This document shows, piece by piece, positions 1 through 11,184 of a stretch of 64,000 nt of DNA. Under the pieces are notes generated by a model that made no database searches, was not told the origin of the DNA, and worked only from the letters and a program-made list of their open reading frames with translations. Origin of the DNA: Tubulanus polymorphus. Its lineage: Eukaryota > Nemertea > Palaeonemertea > Tubulaniformes > Tubulanidae. Positions within the stretch are counted from its first letter, which is position 1; every line of letters begins with the position of its first letter. Where the stretch lies: NCBI RefSeq assembly GCF_964204645.1, contig NC_134030.1:5144278-5208277 (forward strand). The letters are read 5' to 3'. The translations under genes and the position numbers were made by a program.

Positions 1-2063
1 ATAAAATTTGAATTTAATTGATTGTTCAAGATGTCACGGTAAACGTTTGTGACACCTTGACTTTGAGAACCTTTACACAATACCGGAGTTACCTTGATTT
101 TGCATCCATTTCAATGATTAATAATGATCTAAATGAAGGTTTTTGATGAAAAATAGGCGAATATTTATCAAGTTTTATGCATTTAGTCGATTTTTTGAAA
201 ATCCGACGTTCTCCACATCATCAACCGAATTTAGGCAGCGCCACTACGGAAAAGACGGTTTGCGGACTGTAAGCTTATAGCGGACATCGGGCGAGTTCGG
301 TAAGGGCTCCTCCTGCAATGGGGCCTTCATCTGTCGTCCTGAAAAAGTCTTAAGACCACTTGAACTTAAGTCACAACTGGGCCCAGGGTCCTGACTTAGA
401 GGCAGACTCCAACATGATGATCTCTAGGTTCTAGGATCTATGCTCCAACTAATAAAAGAAAAGATGGCTTTTTGTAAATAAATAAGAAAGAAACACAACA
501 ACAAATCTATCTGCATCTACCCTTTTGATATCAACTACTTAAATTAGTTCTATTTGCATCGGTGTCACGGTCAAAAATAACCGATAGACGAGAAGCGACG
601 ACGTAACTTCCACTATAGATACATTCAGTCTATTCCACCATACTGGCAACAAGACCTATCCAAAAACTGCCCAATGTTACTGCTGGCATTTTTACCAGTG
701 AAATCGGAAAAATCAATGGAAACGCATTATACCAAAAATGCATATGTATTTTTGATATTATGCAATACTGAATTTAAATGCACACTTTTGGTACGTAACA
801 CACTTTTTACAGTGAGTTGTAACACATCTCAAAAATATCAGTAAACGATTCCATTACACTATTCTAAGAATATTTATCTTAGTCAATACGTTTTTTTTTC
901 AAATTCATAACGACTAGACAACACTTGCAAATCAGTCTTTAAAAGACTCTCGAACGATTCTCAACCGGGATTTTCCAAAAACGAATCCTTTTTTCGGTGG
1001 TCATTTTCGCAACAATAATTTCACAGAAAGTTAACGTGGCTGAGCAAACAAGTACTGACCAGTTTCTTAACAACGGTTGCGAAACCCGGAGACATACGAA
1101 ATTCTCAAGATCCGCAGTTTCGGTGGCCCAATTTTCGCAACAATAAATTCACTAGACTTAACGGGGCCCTGGAAAGGGTCGGAGCAAAGGACTAACACAG
1201 TACCCTAAACCTACGAAACGTGCACTCAGCTCCGGAGTAAAGGCTGGTCCGTGGAGCAATTCGTCGCTAATTTCTCATCTTTCCGGACGAGCCCCATTTC
1301 TGTTACTGTTTCTGTTACGGTTCGAAATAAGCGCCGATAGACGAGAAGCAATTTCCATGTAGAAATAACCAACGACGAGAAACTTCTATATATTCCCCTC
1401 GCTTTATTCACCATACCAACCAACAAGACAAAGCCAAAAACTGTCTTAATGTCACTGGTGGCTTTGTAATTTATTAAATGTTACTAAACCATTCTACAGT
1501 AGCATGAAATCACAGTATTGATATCCACCAGTGACATCAATCAGGACAACCATTTGAAATGCATTCAGGATTAAAAATGCACACTTCGGGTTGTACGCCG
1601 GTAACAATCGGAATCTATCTTTTCAAATCTAAATGCTAATGCTATTGAAAAAAAAAGAATTTATCCCTATGATCACCGGTATAGTGAACACCGAGTCTTC
1701 GCAGGGATTGATTTTTAACAATGCTTTGAAAGAACGCAACTTACGGTTATGAGGGACCCTGAATGGAAACAGGACCGGCAGCATGATGACATCAATCATG
1801 ATGCCCGGAGGAAAATTTCAAAATTTGTATTTGTGCAACTGTTGCGCGTTGGTTTCAATTTACTGAGAAACAATTTCTTAATATGGTTGAAGAGCCGATG
1901 GAGTAGTCACCGATAAGCTGCGCTACTTATTTGTGGCATTCCAAACCACGGGTAGACTTGTTACCGGTTTGTTCGAAGTTCGAGGTTGAAACCGCTTTTT
2001 AGACTCAACCAAGGCGGCGCCACTATACTGTCAATCATCAATATAGTTACTTGAATTTACAAA
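1..2063. other. Intergenic, diverged repeats, no gene seen
   Basis: No exon-like ORF with supported splice sites was found. The stretch holds diverged duplicated sequence: a block near 584-690 (containing gatagacgagaagc and a later tccaaaaactgcc-type motif) recurs in altered form near 1333-1465, and a block near 1005-1035 containing ttttcgcaacaata recurs near 1132-1155. A fragment of the palindromic element described at 3353-3493 lies at 345-387 in the opposite orientation. The last few hundred bases should contain the PEX19 promoter, but no clear core element is visible. Confidence 0.5.
345..387 (-). repeat. Fragment of the palindromic MITE-like element
   Basis: The sequence around agtcttaagaccac through aactgggcccag is an imperfect reverse complement of the left end of the element in PEX19 intron 3 (3353-3493). 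It is a second, truncated copy in this window, which shows the element is dispersed. Confidence 0.5.
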
Positions 2064-4827
2064 ATGGAAGGTGAAGAAGCCAAGAAGAGTAAGACGTCGT
2101 TGGAAGCTTCGGCGGCGAGTAATTCCCCAAAACCGGAAAGCCACAAACCTGACATTTTAACGAGGAAAGATTTAGTCGACGATGACGATGAGTTAAACGA
2201 ATTATTGGACAGTGAGTATTGCCACGCTCATTATTTAACAGTAGTAGTAGCTATGTAAACCATGCTAACTTAACTATCTAATCTAAAAAGTTTCCTTTCA
2301 ATTTGATTTTTTTGAAGGAAGTGGTCAGTGGATATTATTTTGCCAATGCAGCGAGATTTTAGTTAACGCTACTTTGCCAATGGCTATATATGATAAGATA
2401 TACTAATGAAATATAACACTAAAATCAACATAGGCATTGCCTATTGGGTTTCAATAGGGGTAGGGTGAGGTTTAGGGGCCTTGCCGGCCTTTGGATAGGA
2501 TAGGGCTAGTGTTAGGGTAAGATGAGGTTGTATGTAGTAACTTACAGCTGGTTTGCAGTGAGCTTGGTGGTCTGGTGGAAAGTCATTAGTCTAGCAATCT
2601 GCTGGTACGGGTTCGAATCCCGCTCTACGCTGCTATTTTCTCTAACTCTTCTCCACACTTTCCTTGAATTTTTTAAGTCGCGCACCTCAGTGCTTTAACT
2701 GAAGGTGACTCAATTTGTGCGATGTCCCAGTGTAATCAAAGTACTAAAGCGATTTGATACGAGTTACTTAATTCTTTTTATATTTTAAGGTGCATTAGCA
2801 GACTTTGACAGACCAGTTACATCTAGTTCGGTTGATGATGCGTCGGCCTCTGGTGAAGTTAGTAGCCCAGCTCTCTTTTTCTGACAAAATCTGCACCGAC
2901 AGAGAATCTGAATCAATCATTTTTAACATGATAAGCTGATTATATAGGCCCTATATATGACTTATATAAGTCGATAAGTTGAAGTGGCAATTAACTGAAT
3001 TCAGATATAACAAACCAGAAATAATGACTGAAATAAGAAGCAAAATCTAATGATGATTATATATTTTTACTGCAGCGTCAGCAATATACTTACTAATAGT
3101 TATTTTAACAATGTTTCTCTGCGATAGATGCAATCATCCCCTACTGAGGGTGGAGCCGGTGCTGTTTCAGCCGATCAGGAGACGATGTTTAACGATATAT
3201 TCGCGTCCGGACTCGCTGATGAAGCGACGAAACATTTCGAAGAAGCGATGAAGTCTTTACTCTCCGAAGATCCGAATATGATGCAGCAATTCGAACAATT
3301 GTCTAAAGCGGCCGGTCACATTGGTAACGTATTCAGAAAATCAGTCAAACTCTGGGCCCAGTTGCACAGTCATGACTTAAGTCAAAAAGTGGTCTTAAAT
3401 CTTAAGACCAGTCTTAAGTTGTTAGATTGGCTATAGAACTAAGTTGGTCTTAGACTTGTCTTAAGTCTGAGCCGTGACTATGCAACCGACCCCTGTCTTT
3501 ATTCGTCATCAAATAACTCTTCACGTAGGCCTGTAACTATCCATCTCAAAGTGAGTGAAATCTGTATTATTTATTTGGTTTATCCGTGTGTAGGTGATGG
3601 TGAAGAATCGCAACAGAATTTTGTCGATGCACTTCAGGCGACTGTTGGTAGCATGGCTAAGAATGCACAAGGCTTACAGGAGGTAGAAACAAAACTAATT
3701 TGTTCCAGAATTCATCCAGGGATCAATCATACTTTGAGATTTCTTTAGTGGGGGCGTTTTAATTTCCAAATTCTTGTATCACTGTTAAATGATTGGGATT
3801 TTATGCCAGTAATTCCATTCATATCTTATCCACCACAAACATCCTTGTCGGGGCTGCTTGTATCATTCATCAGAGGTTGTTTCATTTGTTGCAGGGAGAA
3901 ATAAGTGAAGATGACATCATGAAAGCTATGTCGAGTTTAGGTCTCGGTCCGGAGTTGAACACACCGGGTGAGGGTGAACCTGCTTTCATTCCACTCATGC
4001 AACAGATGATGAAGAGTTTACTCTCGAAGGAAGTGCTGTACCCGTCACTGAAGGAGATCTCCGAAAAGGTAAGCAACTGGTTGAAATTCAAAATTGGTCG
4101 GTTATACGTTGAATTAAAGTGGCGTAAAAGTAGCCACCTTATCTTATTCCCTCCCTGTCAAGGAGCAAATTAGTACTTGGCTAGATAGATGACTGCTGAG
4201 CACTGAGTAGAGTAGCTTGGACATTACTTCCGACGACAGAGATGACAGTAAGAGATAGACAGTCAACCCCCGATATACCGCCCACATCGATGCAGAACGA
4301 TTTTGGCGGTATATCGGCCAGGATGTTTTACTATGTATTTGTATTTAGACGTACACTGAGAAAAACTGGCAGTAGGCGGGGGTGGCTGTTTATTGGGGGG
4401 GGGGCGGAGTTGACTGTAATACATATGAATAGCTTTTATACAATAGACTGATTAGATTAGATCAGATTGAACCAATTCCATCTAAATGTCTTATCTAATA
4501 TTTGTCACCGTTTCGATGTTATTACAGTATCCGGATTGGCTTTCGGTGAACAAAGCGAAAATCGACGCGAGTGAATATGATAACTATAACAAACAATTCC
4601 AACTGATGAAACGTATTTGCGATGAATTTGATGCCGAAACGGAAGCTGACACCGACGAGAGCAAACGAGAGCGATTCGAGCGTATTCTAGATCTCATGCA
4701 ACAGATGCAGGAATGCGGACAACCGCCGGCGGAAATCGTCGGCGAAATGGCTCCCGGGTTACAGTTCGACGCCAACGGAATGCCGACCCTTCCGGACGGT
4801 GCCGCTGCGCAGTGTAGTTTAATGTGA
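2064..4827 (+). CDS. PEX19: Peroxisomal biogenesis factor 19
   Basis: PEX19 is the cytosolic chaperone and import receptor for peroxisomal membrane proteins; it docks on PEX3. Six exons were assembled: 2064-2211, 2790-2857, 3128-3323, 3594-3682, 3895-4068 and 4528-4827, giving 324 aa (human about 299). An N-terminal PEX3-binding-type helix reads DELNELLDSALADFD, with its Ser codon split by intron 1. The conserved core follows (MQQFEQLSKAAG, NFVDALQATVGSMAKNAQ, LLSKEVLYPSLKEI, YPDWL, RILDLMQQMQECGQPPAEI). The protein ends in CSLM, a CAAX box; farnesylation of this Cys is known for the family. The exon 2 donor (2858) is the least certain joint; an alternative GT lies at 2853. A polyadenylation signal AATAAA is at 5038-5043. 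Intron 1 carries a tRNA-like SINE and intron 3 a MITE. Confidence 0.93.
2558..2645 (+). repeat. tRNA-like SINE head in PEX19 intron 1
   Basis: The stretch has a B-box-like GGTTCGAATCC inside a 4-bp T-arm stem (CGGG/CCCG) and an A-box-like TGGTCTGGTGG about 45 bases upstream. The acceptor and anticodon stems do not pair cleanly, so it looks like the head of a tRNA-derived SINE or a tRNA pseudogene. The body may run on to about 2770. No second copy was found in this window. Confidence 0.45.
3353..3493. mobile_element. Palindromic MITE-like element in PEX19 intron 3
   Basis: The left end (gggcccagttgcacagtca) and right end (tgactatgcaaccgacccc) are imperfect inverted repeats of about 22 bp. The interior contains repeated cttaag-rich inverted motifs, so most of the 140 bp can fold into one hairpin. 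It starts 29 bases after the exon 3 donor. A fragment of the same element lies at 345-387. No coding capacity. Confidence 0.55.
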
Positions 4828-5792
4828 TTCGCGCACGCTAGATGGCGCCGCTTCCGAGTATTTTCGTGTTTCTAGTCCTACCGAATAATCGTTTAGGGGC
4901 ATTTTAATCAGTGTTTTAAAAACGATGTCGAAAAAAATGATGATAAAAAGCGTTGCTTATCTTTAAGTCGACTCAGCGGCGTGTAAATCTTTTTAAGAGA
5001 ACTGCTTACCCTGAATGCAATGTCAATCTTACCCACCAATAAAGCTTAAATAGAAAACCAGCTTCAAAGTAGTTTGTAAGAAGAGCGACTTTGTCATTTT
5101 AGGAATCTACTAAGCCAGGGTAGTGAGGTCTCGTGCTTTCAGTGTGTTTATGTTTGATGATGAACAAATTGATTTCTGTACAAAGTGTTTGATAGTCAGT
5201 TGAATGAGGCGAATAATTAATACTATTGTAAGACTAGAGGCGCGAATGTTTTCCTTTTTGTTGCATAATTTATGAATTGTTTGATAATGATATCGATGGT
5301 TGAATGTTACGTTCGTTTTTCGTTTGAATGACAACAGTTTTAGAGGATTAATTAAATGATTTTTATATTCGATTGAATGAATAGGCTCGTTGAATGGCCA
5401 GCGATTTACTTCGATAGTTTTGAGATAATGAATTAGGTCAGGCTGTAATTTTAGACGGGCGTATCTCAAATGCAATGTTCGATTGTATTAAACATTTTTA
5501 TAGGAAATGAATGGTCAAGTTGCTGACAGATTTGTGCGTGGAACTATTATTGATGTAGTTCAACAAAAGGCATTAATATATCTTCTTATATTTGTATAGA
5601 AAAGCTTATTATTTGATTGAATATGGTGTCCGAAACTATGTGCTCATAATTATTAATGAAATATAAATCGATCATTCTTCAAAATATGGACTGAGTTATT
5701 CAAATATAGTCTTTTAACGAAACATCTCCATTCACTCTGCATCTGGATATCTTCATTCACTCACATTCCATTCCAGAACATTTTCCGACTTC
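4828..5792. other. PEX19 3' UTR and intergenic
   Basis: It holds the PEX19 3' UTR with its polyadenylation signal at 5038-5043, then AT-rich DNA. The 121-codon minus-strand ORF at 5110-5475 has no recognisable similarity and low-complexity composition, and it is not called. Confidence 0.5.
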
Positions 5793-6045
5793 AGTTATAG
5801 TTACTTCAGATATACTGCTGATGTCCCTTGATGTAATCAACACGGAAATGATTTCACCATTCGGTGAAAGTAGAAATTTTACATTCTCTAAATTTGAATG
5901 ATTTGGGCCCAATTAAGGACAAAAAGGAGGCTATCAAGTCGAATTTTTGTCGCCATTCCGGTCTAAATGAATCAGGTTTGATCTCGTCAGCGACTAAGAA
6001 TGCAATTTTAGGATTTGGATTTTTCAATCGAACAATAAAAACCAA
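5793..6045 (-). pseudogene. Relic methyltransferase exon
   Basis: This is a degenerate copy of exon 2 of the two methyltransferase genes upstream. The minus strand reads KPDSFRPEWRQKFDLI, matching KPDSFRPEWRQEFDLI and KPDSFRPEWRHKFDLI in the intact genes. After that point the frame breaks: a small deletion sits where the intact copies read HWTPNQYSNLEN, and the TSGDIGSIS-like part continues only in another frame. No exon 1 and no exons 3-4 of its own are visible. It is the remnant of a third tandem copy. Confidence 0.75.
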
Positions 6046-6358
6046 ACAGTCATAAAAACACTAATACAAAATCTGCTTTCTAGATCGTTCCCATTGACGC
6101 GTAAGCAATACATAATTAAAATACATAATTGTCCCATTCAATATTCACAAAATGCATGTTTACACATTGACTGTCGATATGTAGCATACGTTTTAACACG
6201 TCGGCTCAGTGTGGTTCTCTCTTGTTGAAAATAAAGAAATATATACCGATCAGAAACTCTACATGTGGGAAAGAAAATTCGATTTATTTCATTCAATGTC
6301 ACCTTACTGAGTGATGTGCGAGAATAAAATGACAGCGATATTTGATATGAAATGGTAG

Positions 6359-7489
6359 TCATCTCGCATTTACCTTGTTTTGTAAATGAATGATATTCGC
6401 GTAGCCTGTATTGTGTATTTTCCCATTTTTATCCGGAGGAAACTTTTCCAAGTAAAGATCGAACGCATCATCCATGAATTCAGAGATTTTTAATTCGGGA
6501 ATTCGTTCTAGATGAGGTAGAACCGCTCTGGAGGACCCTAGAAAAAATACACAACGCATTGAATGCCCTGTTTCATTAGATGACAAAATAATCTAAATGG
6601 CCTGGTTCATGACTTATTCACCTTTAGCAGACTGAAGATCAGTATGCGTGTAGTCGATATAAGTGCGTGTGCACTGTTTGACAGTAAACCCTAATGATTC
6701 AGCCATTCGTTGATAGCCAGTGACCGCATCAGGATATCTCCATTCCGTGTATTCCTCAAAACCCGGCTCCAAAGACCATTCCGGTGTATATCCCTATAGA
6801 ATGGTTAATAACAATTATCTCGAGACATAACTGGAGAACCTAAACCAATTTGAACATGACTGATTTTAAATCCAGTACAATTTCCTTTCACATCTGAATG
6901 TACGTACACGTATAGGACAACTTACTTGAAAATAAGGAGACCATTTCTCCGATTTTGTTACTTCAGATATACTGCCGATGTCTCCTGATGTAATCAACAC
7001 GAAAACTATTTCACCATTTGGTGAAAGCAGAGATTTTATATTCTCTAAATTTGAATATTGATTCGGGGTCCAGTGAAGAACAAAAAAAGAAGTTATCAAA
7101 TCAAATTCCTGTCGCCATTCCGGCCTGAATGAATCAGGTTTGATCACGTCAGCGACTAAGTATTCAATTTTAGGATTTGGATATTTCAATCGAGCAAATT
7201 CAATCATTGATTCATTCTGAAATAAGATTACACCAATTAAAGGTATTCATAATCAAAAATTTAGAATAAACCCTCGTGGATTTTCTATATTTACCTTATC
7301 AAAAGCGATTACATTTTCAACATCGTTGATTTCATTTAGTATTGTATTAGTGACCTCTCCGCTACCGCAGCCTATATCCAATACATTCCTGTAACCATTT
7401 TGACGAAACTCAATCGATGACAAAATATCAGCAGCCCATTTTTTTTGTAAATCATTATTGTCTGCGTAAATTTGCCCTGTTGGATTCAT
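6359..7489 (-). CDS. Class I SAM methyltransferase, JHAMT-like (copy A)
   Basis: Four exons on the minus strand: 7295-7489, 6926-7216, 6622-6793 and 6359-6537, giving 278 aa. The glycine-rich SAM-binding motif I is clear (VLDIGCGSGEVT, residues about 36-47). It is followed by an acidic residue after strand 2 (IAFDK) and motif II/III-like segments (EYLVADV, FDLITSFFVLHW). This layout matches the methyltransferase type 11/12 fold of juvenile hormone acid methyltransferase-like proteins. In animals outside arthropods this family has no settled substrate, so the substrate is unknown. It forms a tandem pair with the gene at 8243-9344 (same exon number and phases) and shares ancestry with the relic exon at 5793-6045. 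Confidence 0.88.
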
Positions 7490-8242
7490 TCTAATTTGCT
7501 AATGCGCGCGACCGTGTATATCGACAGTTCGTACTAATAGCGGGAGTCGTCGATTCCTCACAATACACCAGCGACACCATTATCTTAGAAATAGGCTTTA
7601 ACTTCCATGAGCCAAATATTTGTATTTGGAATACTGATAAAACCACTAATATCAAATTCGTACAAGAAGATTGTTATCATTTATTAAACTCTAAAAGCGT
7701 AATTTTGATTTTTGTTTTTACGTGTTTTTTTCGATTGTAATGAAAGCTGTTAGTTGGTTCAGATGTGTTTACAGTAGAGAGAGAGAGAGATGATGAGGCA
7801 TTCCACCTGATGATGGCTGTTAGTCAACAGTAGAAACGTTGTGGTTTCGTTTCAATAAATTATTTCATTTAAACTTAAAATTGCGGGACTTCGATTATTC
7901 GAAGTGCTAGGGTTAGCTCATGTCGGGCTGTGCGACGGGATGGTACCGACGATGACGATACGATAAAAATCATTTGTATTGACGAGAAGAAACACGAACG
8001 TAAACCGGCTTATATGCGTACACAGAAGGTTTTTATTGTCCTTCAGCATTCAATCAAAATATTTTCACGTCGATCTGTAGCAAACGTTTTTTTTTAATCA
8101 CGATGACTCATTTGCCGTTGTTCATTGTTATGGCAATTAAAATCATATCTTATTACTATAAGAAACGTTTATATTCCGAATTTTCAATACATGGAGAGGT
8201 AGTAGAATGACAGCGATTTTGATATACACGTGACCACAGCGA
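7490..8242. other. Intergenic between methyltransferase copies
   Basis: This is the 5' flank of copy A and the 3' flank of copy B. It holds a short AG repeat (about 7776-7791) followed by the retroelement-like tail at 7797-7870. No gene was seen. Confidence 0.5.
7797..7870 (+). repeat. Retroelement tail with hammerhead-like motif
   Basis: It contains ccacCTGATGA, then a 5-bp stem-loop (ctgtt/aacag), then GAAAC and gttgtgg, ending in AT-rich aataaattatttcattt. A CTGATGA...GAAAC core with an intervening hairpin is the signature of the hammerhead-type ribozymes known from Penelope-like retroelements. Here ccac also pairs with gtgg, and the full three-stem ribozyme cannot be confirmed, so this is a degenerate element end at most. 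Confidence 0.35.
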
Positions 8243-9344
8243 TTAAGCATTTAAGTCGTTTCGCAAATGTACTAGAATTGCGTTGACATTGAAATTAAAT
8301 TTTCCATCTACACCTAGTGGAAACCTTTCCATATAGACATCAAACGCATCGTCTATGAATTCAGATATTTCTGTCTCAGCAATTCGTTCTGTATGAGGTA
8401 TAATCACCCTGAAGCCTCCTAGAAAATAAAAACATTTTCATTCCAAAAAACGTTTAATAGCGAGAAAAATAATTTAAGGTAAATTTCACGACGTATCTTA
8501 CCTTTTGCAGCTTGCAGATCAGGAAAGGTATAATCAATTGAACTGATCATACAGTCTTTCACAGAAAACCCTAATGATTCAGCCATTCGCCGATAACCGA
8601 CGACTTCATCAGGATATCTCCATTCACTGTATTCATCAAAACCCGGCTGTTCTATCCATTCTGGGTGAAATTCCTATCATAAAACATGATGTACATTTCT
8701 GTTAATTATTTCTGTACTAGAACCAATTTCCAACCCAAAACAGTTGTAGAACTACCGAATATCTTTATTATAACTACCTGAAAATAAGGAGCCCATTTTT
8801 CCAACTTTGTTACTAATTCAAACATACTGACGATGGATTCGGCTGATGTAGAAATCAACAGAATTATTTCACCATTCGGGGAAAGCAGGGATTTCATATT
8901 TTCTAAATTTGAATATTGACTTGGGGTCCAGTTGAGGGCTAGAAACGAAGTTATCAAGTCGAATTTGTGTCGCCATTCCGGCCTGAATGAATCAGGTTTG
9001 GTCACGTCAGCGACTAAGTATTCAATCTTAGGATTTGGATATTTCAATCGAGCAAATTCAACCATTGATTCATTCTGAAATGAAATAAGCAAAAATAAGT
9101 ATTTAAAGCGTCAAATCATCATCAAGCCTTATGGTGTTTCTATATTTACCTTATCAAAAGCAACGAAATTTTCAACATTGTTGATTTCATTTAGTATTGT
9201 ATTAGTGACCTCTCCGCTACCGCAGCCTATATCCAATACATTCCTGTAACCATTTTGACGAAACTTAATCGATGACAAAATATCAGCAGCCCATTTTTTT
9301 TGAAAATCGTTATTATCTGAGTAAAGTTGTCCGGTTGGATTCAT
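8243..9344 (-). CDS. Class I SAM methyltransferase, JHAMT-like (copy B)
   Basis: Four exons: 9150-9344, 8778-9074, 8502-8673 and 8243-8418, giving 279 aa with the same exon structure and phases as copy A. SAM motif I is VLDIGCGSGEVT. Exons 1 and 2 are very close to copy A, while exons 3-4 (starting EFHPEWIEQPGFDEY and GFRVIIPHTERI) have diverged more. The third and fourth exons have no long ORF of their own and were recovered by splice phase. It is probably a cytosolic small-molecule methyltransferase with unknown substrate. The tandem arrangement and near-identical first exons indicate a recent local duplication. Confidence 0.87.
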
Positions 9345-9954
9345 TCTAATTATTCACCTCAATAGTGTCAAAGCTAGTAATCCCGAGTTGAATGTGTATA
9401 TAACTAAATTTCTCAAGCTTCGTACAAACCCTTATCTTAAGACCCTTATCTTGACGAAAATAGCCTAAAACGCTCCAGTATACTTATAATTTGCTCTCCA
9501 AAAATTAACTTTATTTTTGCTACACACCTAAAATTATATATTAAGTTTGCCACATACATTTAGTTTGCCACAGTTTATCACATACATGTCATGACACAGT
9601 TTATATATCATTTAACCAAGATGAACTTTGTCAGTGAACTATGTCAGTCAGAAAGTCAGGGATATATATCTGTCCATCGCGGTATCTTTCACAAACGATT
9701 TCTGAGGCGTCGGTGTTGTCCATGTATGGCGTAGCACACGTTAAATGAGATTTAGAAAAATGCCACATAATAATACTGCTGAAATATACTATTCAGAATT
9801 TTCACTAAATCATCTATTTTTTGGTATTGTTAATTTGAATATTTTCACCAAATGGAATATGAGGCCGTTGTCTTAAATTTCAGCATTGTATCAAAAGCAC
9901 CCCAAAGCGAGTAGCGAAAGGCAGGCACTTCATGGCTCCTCCGTATCATGGAAA
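9345..9954. other. Intergenic, no gene seen
   Basis: AT-rich spacer between the 5' end of methyltransferase copy B and the 3' end of the GPCR. No exon, RNA gene or clear repeat was recognised apart from short reiterations of cacatacat/ttgccaca near 9520-9590. Confidence 0.4.
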
Positions 9955-11184
9955 TCACCGAGATTTTGTTTTGTTTGTTTTTGCTTTAATACAAATACAG
10001 CATCCGGCAAAAAATGTTACGAATCGCCTCCTGAAAACGCTTAGTGTCCCTATGTATATGAAAAAGTTAACGCAAAACACCGAATACCGCAGCGTCATAG
10101 ATACTATTTCTAATTGAAACCACACATCAGTAAGATATAAAGGTAAAGGCGTGGTGTTGTCGTTCAACAAGGTTGTGCTGTTGTAGTACATGTATTTCAG
10201 AAATGAAGGTTCCATATTCATAGCTTCGTACACAGATTTAATGCCAGAATTTGGTAACACTAGTACAATAAAGACAATAACTACAACGAGAAGAGTTTTA
10301 CTAGCCGCAGACTGATGGCGATCCATTTTTGCTCCGAGACCAGTAGATCTTTTCGCACGTGAAACAGCAGTCAACACTGATACTATTACAATCGCTATAG
10401 AAGGAAATATATCTTGGAAAACCGTTTTCAATGCTGTCATCGTTGATCTCTGGTACCAGTCACCGAAGTCAAGAAATTGACGACACGATAACCGAAGGAA
10501 TGTGTGATCGTGCCGGATTATCTTACGGAGATAAACACGCGTGTTACCAAACACGGCATCGAAGTTCATAGCATAAGACCACAATATAACAACACCTACT
10601 GCAATCCTGCGTAGAGTGACCGTGAAATACTTCATGTGAAAGAAGGGAAAACGGATTGAAACGAATCTCTCCATAGAGATCACGAGTACAATATAGTTTG
10701 AAATGAAAATACACTGATTATAAAGAAGCTTTCCGAATAAACAAGAGGGAATCCATCGTCTGGGAACATATTCGAAATAGTAATAGAAATAGTAAAATGA
10801 CGGGCATAATTTGCTATGTTTTACTTGCGTCATATAATCTACAGGACATTGTTTAGAGTATCCTAGCTGATGTAGAGTTGATCTTAGTGAAGATGGGAAA
10901 TCCTTCAGCGCGACCAGGACGACTATTTGATCCGCAAAAGCGAGAGTAATGAGATATGGGAAAGTGTAACGAACTGACTGACATTTCCTGCAACTGATCA
11001 GTAAAATGATAGTTAAAACGTTTAACACAAACCCGAGCGGAAAAATGAATATGACGCGGACATTTTTGATAAAGTATAAAACGTAATGTCCGGTTCCAAA
11101 GATTAATCTATGGGCGGGAGAATTAACGGCGTAGTAAGATATTGTAGTCGACGTGACGGCAATAGTCGTGTTATCATTATCCAT
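9955..11184 (-). CDS. Rhodopsin-like GPCR, peptide-receptor type, intronless
   Basis: Single open frame of 409 aa with seven hydrophobic segments and no intron. The TM3 end reads SMERFVSIRFPF (residues 170-181), so the usual DRY is MER. TM2 has LAFADQIV, in the place of the conserved LxxxD. TM7 ends CVNFFIYIG, a degenerate form of NPxxY. N-glycosylation sequons near the N terminus (NTT at residue 5) suit an extracellular N terminus. This is a family A receptor of the FMRFamide/sex-peptide-like class that is expanded in lophotrochozoans; the ligand is not predictable. It is only distantly similar to the other GPCRs in the window. Confidence 0.85.
   Translation of the reverse strand: MDNDNTTIAVTSTTISYYAVNSPAHRLIFGTGHYVLYFIKNVRVIFIFPLGFVLNVLTIILLISCRKCQSVRYTFPYLITLAFADQIVVLVALKDFPSSLRSTLHQLGYSKQCPVDYMTQVKHSKLCPSFYYFYYYFEYVPRRWIPSCLFGKLLYNQCIFISNYIVLVISMERFVSIRFPFFHMKYFTVTLRRIAVGVVILWSYAMNFDAVFGNTRVYLRKIIRHDHTFLRLSCRQFLDFGDWYQRSTMTALKTVFQDIFPSIAIVIVSVLTAVSRAKRSTGLGAKMDRHQSAASKTLLVVVIVFIVLVLPNSGIKSVYEAMNMEPSFLKYMYYNSTTLLNDNTTPLPLYLTDVWFQLEIVSMTLRYSVFCVNFFIYIGTLSVFRRRFVTFFAGCCICIKAKTNKTKSR

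Noticed and set aside
2575-2645. Functional tRNA gene
   Set aside because: The T-arm is good, but the acceptor and anticodon stems do not pair, so it was called a tRNA-like SINE head instead.
5110-5475. 121-codon minus-strand ORF
   Set aside because: AT-rich, no domain, no splice or promoter context; it lies in spacer after the PEX19 3' end.
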